This document shows, piece by piece, positions 1-5,194 of a stretch of 5,194 nucleotides of DNA; positions within the stretch are counted from its first letter, which is position 1; each line of letters opens with the position of its first letter. Origin of the DNA: a bacterium (GTDB lineage: Bacteria; UBP6; JAFGXH01). Location of the stretch: assembly GCA_027064085.1 (NCBI GenBank), contig JAMOQH010000191.1, positions 1 through 5,194 of the forward strand. Direction: 5' to 3'. The notes beneath the pieces are model-generated. The model made no database searches and had not been told where the DNA came from. It worked only from the letters and a program-made list of their open reading frames with translations. The position numbers and the translations under genes were made by a program.

Positions 1-1
1 A

Positions 2-3000
2 ACTCAAAAAGAGATTAAATGCCTTGAATATGAAACTATTAAAGAGATAAATACAACTCTAAAAACTTGTGAAACAACAGCAAAAGAAAGCAAACATTCA
101 GTAAATGCAAATATTACAGAAAAAGATATATATCAAACAGACCCTAATTGTATTAGAATGAATAATATAGTTGATGCAAGACCAGATGAAGAGATAAATT
201 TATTAGTTACACAGCCAGGAAATGTAAAAACACTAATAACATATAATTATATAGATAATTACAGCACTAATACAACAGATAGTAATATTTCAAATATCTA
301 TTTTTCGGACAATTCTAACATTGTAGATAAATATATAAATTTAGGAATAAAAACAGTAGAAAATACAAGAGAAATAAAAACTTCTTTAAAAAAAGAGCCA
401 GATTTATTATCTGAAAAATGGTTTGTTAATAGAATAGATTTATTTTCAGGAGATGAAGAAAGCGATTCTTTAAATCCAAATGTATTAGCAGAAATAAAAA
501 GAAAAGATAATAAAAATGTAAAACAATGTTCAAATCCAAATGATATTTTAATGAGTAATGATAATTGTTATTTATCAAAAGATGATACTTATAAGGTTTT
601 TAATGCAAAAATTTATAATAAAAGCGATTACTCTTTTATTACAACTCTTTTAGATAAAAATCATATAAAAAATGTTTGTTATGATGAAAATGATAGCGAT
701 ACTCAATATATTGAAAATGAAAAATTATGTATGGGTAGTTATTTATGTTCAGGAGAAAAATGTCCAAATAATGCTGTTGTAGATGGAACTTGTCCTTATC
801 CAGATTTAACTCCATTTAATGCACAAACAGGAATGTGTGAATCTACTTCATCTGCTATTGTATTTAATAAATGGAAAAGTTATGGAGATGGGAATTGGAC
901 TTTAAGTGATGATGGTAGTTATGTTTTTCAAAATATAAATGGAAAGAAAACTGCTTTTGTTAGTGATTTTTTAATAAAAGGAAAATTTACTATTTCTGGG
1001 ACTATGAATGTTAATAAAGATAGTTGGGATGATAACGACTTTATTGGATTAGTATTTAATTTTAAAGATATGAATAACTATTATGTAGTAGATTGGGATA
1101 GAAGTAGTGATGATTGGCATAACTATACAGGTTGGAGGCTAATTAAAGTTAAAAATGGTAAAAAAACTTTATTAAAACAAACTGATAGTGATGGTTGGCA
1201 ATTTGAAACTGATTATAATGTTAAGGTAATAGTTGATGAAGAAAAAACAAGAGTATTTATCGATGATTTAGAAGTTTTAACTTATAAAGGAGATTTAACA
1301 TCTTCAACAGGTGGGAAAGTAGGGTTTTATAATTATTCTCAAGGTAAAGTGGCATATAGTAACTTTACACTAAAAACTTTACCTATTTGTGAAGATGGAT
1401 ATAATTTAGCACCAAATGGACAATGTGTAATGGGGGATTTAAGTTGTGTAAGTAAAAATTATACTTTTAATGTTTTAACTCAAAGATGTGAAGCTAATAT
1501 TACAAAATGTCCTGATGGATATGCAATAGATGAAAAAGGATTTTGTAAAAATAGTTCAAACAACAAAGTTGATATTAAAAAAGGAGAATATTTATTTATA
1601 ACAAAAGATAAAGTAGATAGTGATACTATTACAAAATATTCTTTAACAGAGATAAGTGATGATAAAAAACAAGAATATCTAATCAATTATCCTTTTGATT
1701 ATTTAGAAGATGAAAATGTTACATTAAGTAACATTGATAGTTATAATTTATATTTAAGTGATAAATTAGTAGCTCCTGATGAATTTGCTGTTTATGAGAA
1801 TAAAGGGGATTATCTACTAATTAAAAGTAAAAATTTAGTTTTAAGTAATGAATGTAAAGATTATGCAAAAGATTTAGATGACTCAAATTGGACTATATCA
1901 GATACCGATGGATGTGTAATTAAATATGGAGAAGATAAAAAATTAGAAGCAGTTGCTCCAACTAATATGGTTATTTCTACATTAGATGGAGATTTTATTC
2001 CTATAAAAACAAATGGATATAATAAAATATTCGCAATTCAAAATTATTTAGAAAATGATAAGATGAATTGGTTTTCTACATATACTATGCCTCCAATAAA
2101 GGGTAGTGAAGTAATAGATAATGATACAAAAGAAAAAATTATTCCTATGAGTGAATATCCTTATGTTTTTGATAATTTAACATATAAAGCAACTATTACA
2201 CAAAAAACAATTAGAACAAAAGTTTCTCCACCAAAAATACCAGAATATAGATATGAAAATTCTATATGGGTTAATATTTTAAGTGGAAGTTTAAATGATG
2301 GTAGTTATTATAATAATAACTTTATTGAAAACATTTACCAACAAACAACAGGAGCAATAAATTTATTAGCAAGTAGTTTTGATATTCCTCCTATTATTTT
2401 ATCTTCTTTTATTGTAAAAGGGGCTTTAGGAGCAACATTAGAGCCTATGGCTTATGTAATAAATATTTTTAGAAAAAGTGCGAAATTTGCTGATTATAAA
2501 ATTGAATGGGAAGTATATAAAGATGGAAATAGTAAATATTATACAAATAAAGATTTATCTCCAAAAAGAGAAGCTATTCATAATGAAAATGAATATCTAA
2601 CTAAAATCCTTTATGAAAAACAAAAATATGAATCTGGATTAGTAAAAAGTAAAGATATAAATAAAAAAATTGCTGAATATTACAACTATAAAAACTTCTC
2701 TTTAAATTTACTTGGAGTTGATAATGATTTAATAAAATCTTTTAAAGATTCTTATGAAGAAAAAATTTCAATCGGATTTAAAAAATGTAAATGGTGGAAA
2801 AGTTGTCATAACAAAACAAAAACTTCAACTCATACAGTAAAAAAAGTATTTAAGAAAAAAGTTACAACAGCTTGGAGTAATAGTGTGAATAATTTAACAA
2901 TTTATGTGCCTTATTTAGGAGATTATACAGTAGAAGCTTATGATAAGTATAATAATCTTTTAGCAAGAAAAACTATTTATGCTAAAAACTTCGATAATTC

Positions 3001-3376
3001 AAGCACTCATTATGCTTATCAAAGAGTAAATTTAGCATCAGCTGATAATTTTAATATTGATTATTCTATAAAAGATGGAAACACTACAAATGCTTGTAGA
3101 TATTCTACAGAAGTTGAGTGGGGTGGTGGAGTTAGTGGAATAAATTATGAAATATCAGACCCTATGGGATTTAAGTGTGATAAAAGTAATGATTCTTATG
3201 TAAAACTTCACTCAGCAACACTAATAAAAATAAAACCTGCTAATTTCACTCATTGGTTTGAGATACATTTAATTAAGCCAATGCCATATGCAAATAGAAT
3301 TATAGTAATTACAGGTGGAGAATTAGAAAATAGGGAGTATAAATGTTATCAAGAAAACAACTGCACGGTTCAATAA
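2..3376 (+). CDS. Large Cys-rich exported protein with a thrombospondin-C-like domain, probable conjugation surface protein (5' end outside window)
   Basis: The frame is open from base 2, so this is a 3' fragment of at least 1124 residues (numbered here from base 2). The ATG at 158 (residue 53) is internal: it has no Shine-Dalgarno sequence and open codons precede it. I see 25 cysteines. Paired-Cys modules lie at about 176-189, 243-279 and 463-515, for example C463-C475 (CEDGYNLAPNGQC) and C503-C515 (CPDGYAIDEKGFC). Between them, residues 288-457 resemble the thrombospondin C-terminal domain: an acidic DDNDFIGLVF segment, then NNYYVVDW, then a closing GKVGFYNYSQGKVAYSN strand pair. Residues 784-822 are hydrophobic. 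Residues 927-953 are basic with a CKWWKSC loop. The end looks beta-rich with four more cysteines. Overlap with the following TraN-like gene suggests a role at the donor surface in mating-pair contact. This is inference; it could be a general adhesin. The signal peptide, if present, lies outside the window. Confidence 0.6.
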   Translation, partial: TQKEIKCLEYETIKEINTTLKTCETTAKESKHSVNANITEKDIYQTDPNCIRMNNIVDARPDEEINLLVTQPGNVKTLITYNYIDNYSTNTTDSNISNIYFSDNSNIVDKYINLGIKTVENTREIKTSLKKEPDLLSEKWFVNRIDLFSGDEESDSLNPNVLAEIKRKDNKNVKQCSNPNDILMSNDNCYLSKDDTYKVFNAKIYNKSDYSFITTLLDKNHIKNVCYDENDSDTQYIENEKLCMGSYLCSGEKCPNNAVVDGTCPYPDLTPFNAQTGMCESTSSAIVFNKWKSYGDGNWTLSDDGSYVFQNINGKKTAFVSDFLIKGKFTISGTMNVNKDSWDDNDFIGLVFNFKDMNNYYVVDWDRSSDDWHNYTGWRLIKVKNGKKTLLKQTDSDGWQFETDYNVKVIVDEEKTRVFIDDLEVLTYKGDLTSSTGGKVGFYNYSQGKVAYSNFTLKTLPICEDGYNLAPNGQCVMGDLSCVSKNYTFNVLTQRCEANITKCPDGYAIDEKGFCKNSSNNKVDIKKGEYLFITKDKVDSDTITKYSLTEISDDKKQEYLINYPFDYLEDENVTLSNIDSYNLYLSDKLVAPDEFAVYENKGDYLLIKSKNLVLSNECKDYAKDLDDSNWTISDTDGCVIKYGEDKKLEAVAPTNMVISTLDGDFIPIKTNGYNKIFAIQNYLENDKMNWFSTYTMPPIKGSEVIDNDTKEKIIPMSEYPYVFDNLTYKATITQKTIRTKVSPPKIPEYRYENSIWVNILSGSLNDGSYYNNNFIENIYQQTTGAINLLASSFDIPPIILSSFIVKGALGATLEPMAYVINIFRKSAKFADYKIEWEVYKDGNSKYYTNKDLSPKREAIHNENEYLTKILYEKQKYESGLVKSKDINKKIAEYYNYKNFSLNLLGVDNDLIKSFKDSYEEKISIGFKKCKWWKSCHNKTKTSTHTVKKVFKKKVTTAWSNSVNNLTIYVPYLGDYTVEAYDKYNNLLARKTIYAKNFDNSSTHYAYQRVNLASADNFNIDYSIKDGNTTNACRYSTEVEWGGGVSGINYEISDPMGFKCDKSNDSYVKLHSATLIKIKPANFTHWFEIHLIKPMPYANRIIVITGGELENREYKCYQENNCTVQ
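3332..3337 (+). promoter_or_regulatory. Ribosome binding site of the TraN-like gene
   Basis: AGGGAG lies five bases before the ATG at 3343, inside the end of the upstream gene. It fixes the start of the TraN-like gene: the peptide from this ATG begins directly with a signal sequence. Ribosomes finishing the upstream gene at 3376 would already be past this site, so translational coupling is likely. Confidence 0.75.
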
Positions 3377-4917
3377 TTTTTTTGTTAGTTTTTGGAATAA
3401 GTTTATTCGCACAAGAAAAGTGTGTATTAAAAGAAGTTCAGAATTTAGACCCAATAGGAGATGTAGGTGGTAAGTTAATTTTTACTAAAAATCGTTTTGT
3501 TTATGAGTGTAATGAAACAAAAGAAAGAAAAGGTAGATGTTTAAAAGAAGAAGTAAAAATTAAAGAACTATCAGCTCAAATAGAACAAAATATTACACTC
3601 TCAACAATAGATGAAACTTTTAGTGGAAGTTTAGGCGAATTAACTTCTATGTTTGGAGCTGCTAATCAAATTAAATTTTTATTTAGTGGTTGGAAAGGGT
3701 ATTGCGAAGAGGGAATGAAAATGGATTTTTCCTGGTTACAAGACCCTTATATGTGGGCAAATTTTGCTATGACTGCTGCTTTAGGAAGTGGTGATAATGC
3801 AGGAACATTAGGTAAAGATTTAAGTGAACAAGCCTTAAAATATGCAAGATGTGCAGCAGTTGCTGGAATAAATACAGCAAGAACTATTGACCAATATGTA
3901 AATGGAATGGGTTATAGTTGCGACCCTGTTGATGAATTTTGTGATGGGGAAGAAAGCTCTTCTGCTGATACACAAACATTTACTTTAACAAAAAATCAAT
4001 ATAAAGATATGCTAAATCAATATACGGATATTGCTCAATATTTAGAAGTTATTAAAGAAGATGATGGAGTTGTTTTAGTTAGAATAAAACCTATAAATCC
4101 AGATATTGATTCAAGTTCTAATTATGACAAAGCAAAAGATGCCATTGATAGAATGAAAAAACTTCAATTAATAATAAATAGTGTTATGACTACAGCAGCA
4201 ATAGCTACTTGTTTAGCAACTGATGGAAAAAGCACAGGAACAAGTGCGACAGATGCACAAGCTACAAGTTTAGCTAATATAGCAAGTATGACTATTGGGT
4301 ATTTACCAACAGACCCATTCACAAAAATAGGTTTACAATTAGGTTTAAATTTTGCTACATCTTTTGAGAGAGTAAAAAGTTGTAAGAGTTATACTAATGC
4401 TAAAAAACAAGGAGAAAGACATCAAAAAACATATGAATCAAAATCGAATGGAATGTGTCATTTTATAAATAAAGAGTGTGTAGATGGAAAAGGTTATCTA
4501 TCAAGTATGTATCAACTAACAGGAGCTGGTGTATTAACAGGAAATGGTATGTCTTTAAATACAGGTTGTGCTTTATATGCTCGAAACTATTGTTGTTATG
4601 ATAGCCCTTTATCAAAGATTTTGACAGAACAGATAAAAGCTCAATTAGCAAGAGATTGGACTCATTGCACAGACATATCTTTAAAAGAGTTACAAAATGT
4701 AAATTTAAGACAATGCACAAAATCAGAAATGGCTTCAGCTCCTGATGGTGTTAAAATGCCTTATGATGCTTCGCCAGAAGAAAGAATAAAAGCCTTTCAA
4801 TATAAATATAAATGTGTAGATTTAAGGGAATATAAAGATTTAATATCTAAACAAGTTGGAAAGAATATTCCGATGGATGAGTTTAACGATGCTTTGAAAG
4901 GGATTGGGGAAGAATAA
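3343..4917 (+). CDS. traN: TraN-like mating-pair stabilisation protein, F-type conjugation
   Basis: The 524-residue product is probably an outer-membrane or periplasmic protein that stabilises donor-recipient contact in conjugation. Residues 1-23 form a signal peptide: MLSRKQ, then a hydrophobic core, then LFA before a likely cleavage at Q24. The mature part has 17 cysteines, as expected for a disulphide-rich TraN. Residues about 345-460 match the TraN C-terminal pattern I know from F-like systems: GMCHF with a second Cys at 379, C409, then NYCCYDSPLSKILTEQ (417-418 CC), AQLARDW, and a Cys followed by a 'sxkELQNvN' segment at 442-455. Family members describe this last part as C-x-G-[FL]-T-x-[ED]-x-L-x-x-L. 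The N-terminal half is not recognisable; residues 134-148 and 276-290 are Ala-rich and hydrophobic. The gene overlaps the preceding one by 34 bases in another frame. The length is slightly below that of F TraN (about 600). The symbol rests on the C-terminal block only. Confidence 0.75.
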   Translation: MLSRKQLHGSIIFLLVFGISLFAQEKCVLKEVQNLDPIGDVGGKLIFTKNRFVYECNETKERKGRCLKEEVKIKELSAQIEQNITLSTIDETFSGSLGELTSMFGAANQIKFLFSGWKGYCEEGMKMDFSWLQDPYMWANFAMTAALGSGDNAGTLGKDLSEQALKYARCAAVAGINTARTIDQYVNGMGYSCDPVDEFCDGEESSSADTQTFTLTKNQYKDMLNQYTDIAQYLEVIKEDDGVVLVRIKPINPDIDSSSNYDKAKDAIDRMKKLQLIINSVMTTAAIATCLATDGKSTGTSATDAQATSLANIASMTIGYLPTDPFTKIGLQLGLNFATSFERVKSCKSYTNAKKQGERHQKTYESKSNGMCHFINKECVDGKGYLSSMYQLTGAGVLTGNGMSLNTGCALYARNYCCYDSPLSKILTEQIKAQLARDWTHCTDISLKELQNVNLRQCTKSEMASAPDGVKMPYDASPEERIKAFQYKYKCVDLREYKDLISKQVGKNIPMDEFNDALKGIGEE

Positions 4918-4952
4918 AATATTTTTTATAGAATGGGGAAATTTTAGTTTTT

Positions 4953-4981
4953 TTGCTTTTGTTTGGAATATATGATATAAT
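4953..4981 (+). promoter_or_regulatory. Promoter for the downstream ATPase gene
   Basis: A perfect TATAAT lies at 4976-4981 with a TGA just before it (4973-4975), giving an extended -10. A weak -35-like TTGCTT (4953-4958) is 17 bases upstream. The region 4942-4964 is dominated by T runs, as in Campylobacter-type sigma-70 promoters that lack a conserved -35. Transcription would start near 4988, about 30 bases before the ATG at 5017. The promoter implies that the ATPase gene can be expressed independently of the transfer genes. Confidence 0.7.
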
Positions 4982-4995
4982 CGTATATGATTATA
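4976..4995. repeat. Inverted repeat over the -10 box, candidate operator
   Basis: TATAATC (4976-4982) and GATTATA (4989-4995) are perfect 7-base inverted arms with a 6-base spacer. The left arm contains the whole -10 hexamer and the right arm covers the expected transcription start. The octamer TATATGAT also occurs twice in direct orientation (4969-4976 and 4984-4991). A repressor bound here would block the promoter. In such AT-rich DNA a 7-base AT-rich dyad can arise by chance, so this is a candidate only. Confidence 0.35.
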
Positions 4996-5006
4996 AACAT
5001 TTACAA

Positions 5007-5011
5007 AAGGA
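5007..5011 (+). promoter_or_regulatory. Ribosome binding site of the ATPase gene
   Basis: AAGGA ends five bases before the ATG at 5017 and supports that start codon. Confidence 0.7.
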
Positions 5012-5016
5012 AAAAT

Positions 5017-5194
5017 ATGTTTGAAACTATAAAAAAATACCAAAAAAGACTTCTTAAAAATTTTAATATAACTTATAAAAGATATTTGTTTAATGAGATT
5101 GATTTTGATGATAAAATGATTGCTATTTTTGGAGCAAGAGGTGTAGGAAAAACTACTATGCTTTTTCAACGACTAATTGAGCTTCAAGAACAAA
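5017..5194 (+). CDS. ATP-binding protein, probable AAA_14/DUF4143 type (3' end outside window)
   Basis: Only the first 59 residues are visible; the frame is open to the window edge. Residues 39-47 (GARGVGKTT) form a textbook Walker A P-loop after the beta strand MIAIF (34-38). The lead-in KRYLFNEIDFDD followed by the P-loop and a MLFQRLIE helix resembles the AAA_14 ATPases that usually carry a C-terminal DUF4143 domain. That domain cannot be checked here. The cellular role of this family is poorly defined. The N-terminus is short and Lys-rich with no signal peptide, so the protein is cytoplasmic. It has its own promoter and ribosome binding site, and starts 99 bases after the TraN-like gene. 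It may be a cargo or accessory gene rather than part of the transfer apparatus. Other P-loop ATPases cannot be excluded from this short piece. Confidence 0.7.
   Translation, partial: MFETIKKYQKRLLKNFNITYKRYLFNEIDFDDKMIAIFGARGVGKTTMLFQRLIELQEQ

Noticed and set aside
1480-1686. Minus-strand open frame of 68 codons
   Set aside because: It lies wholly inside the large + strand gene, has no recognisable domain, and looks like a shadow of AT-rich coding sequence.
3343-3376. Possible programmed frameshift joining the two large genes into one protein
   Set aside because: The second gene has its own Shine-Dalgarno sequence and an immediate signal peptide, and no slippery run is evident in the overlap; two separate exported proteins fit better.
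4463-4720. Minus-strand open frame of 85 codons
   Set aside because: It is antisense to the conserved TraN-like C-terminal block, whose reading is clearly the + strand one.
4914-4929. Possible terminator hairpin ATAAAA / TTTTAT just after the TraN-like gene
   Set aside because: The six-base stem is A/T only with a four-base loop and is not followed directly by a T run; the T7 run at 4948-4954 is better explained as part of the downstream promoter.
4905-4940. Direct repeat TGGGGAA at 4905-4911 and 4934-4940
   Set aside because: Seven bases only, with one copy inside the coding end of the TraN-like gene; no further extension, so chance is likely.
4840-5169. Minus-strand open frame of 109 codons
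   Set aside because: It covers the end of the TraN-like gene, the promoter and the Walker A region of the + strand ATPase; it has low-complexity Phe/Lys/Ile composition and no domain.

Overview
This window is strongly AT-rich, with A/T-ending codons throughout. The one clear promoter is an extended -10 box preceded by T-rich tracts rather than a good -35, the pattern known from Campylobacter-type sigma-70 promoters. Together with F-type conjugation genes, this suggests a conjugative plasmid or integrative element of a Campylobacterota bacterium (Arcobacter-like). That placement is inference from style, not from a marker gene.

Layout, all on the + strand. (1) Bases 2-3376 hold the 3' part of a very large gene whose start lies upstream of the window. 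Its product is an exported-looking, Cys-rich protein of at least 1124 residues. Short paired-Cys modules flank a thrombospondin-C-terminal-like (lectin-type beta sandwich) domain. After it come long unassigned regions, a hydrophobic stretch, a basic Cys loop and a beta-rich C-terminus. (2) Bases 3343-4917 hold a complete 524-residue gene that overlaps the first by 34 bases. It has a signal peptide, 17 cysteines and a C-terminal block that I recognise as the conserved end of TraN, the outer-membrane mating-pair stabilisation protein of F-type type IV secretion systems. (3) Bases 4918-5016 are an intergenic gap with a near-consensus promoter and an inverted repeat lying over its -10 box. (4) From base 5017 to the window edge runs the start of an ATPase gene with a clear Walker A motif, probably of the AAA_14/DUF4143 type.

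Genes 1 and 2 overlap, so they are almost certainly co-transcribed and translationally coupled. The likely picture is a cell-surface pair that acts in donor-recipient contact during conjugation: gene 2 carries the TraN core signature and gene 1 supplies a large adhesin-like partner. The ATPase gene has its own promoter and looks like a separate unit following the transfer operon. The most interesting points are the thrombospondin-like domain in a conjugation surface protein, the apparent two-gene arrangement, and an excess of bacterial N-glycosylation sequons (D/E-x-N-x-S/T) in both proteins.
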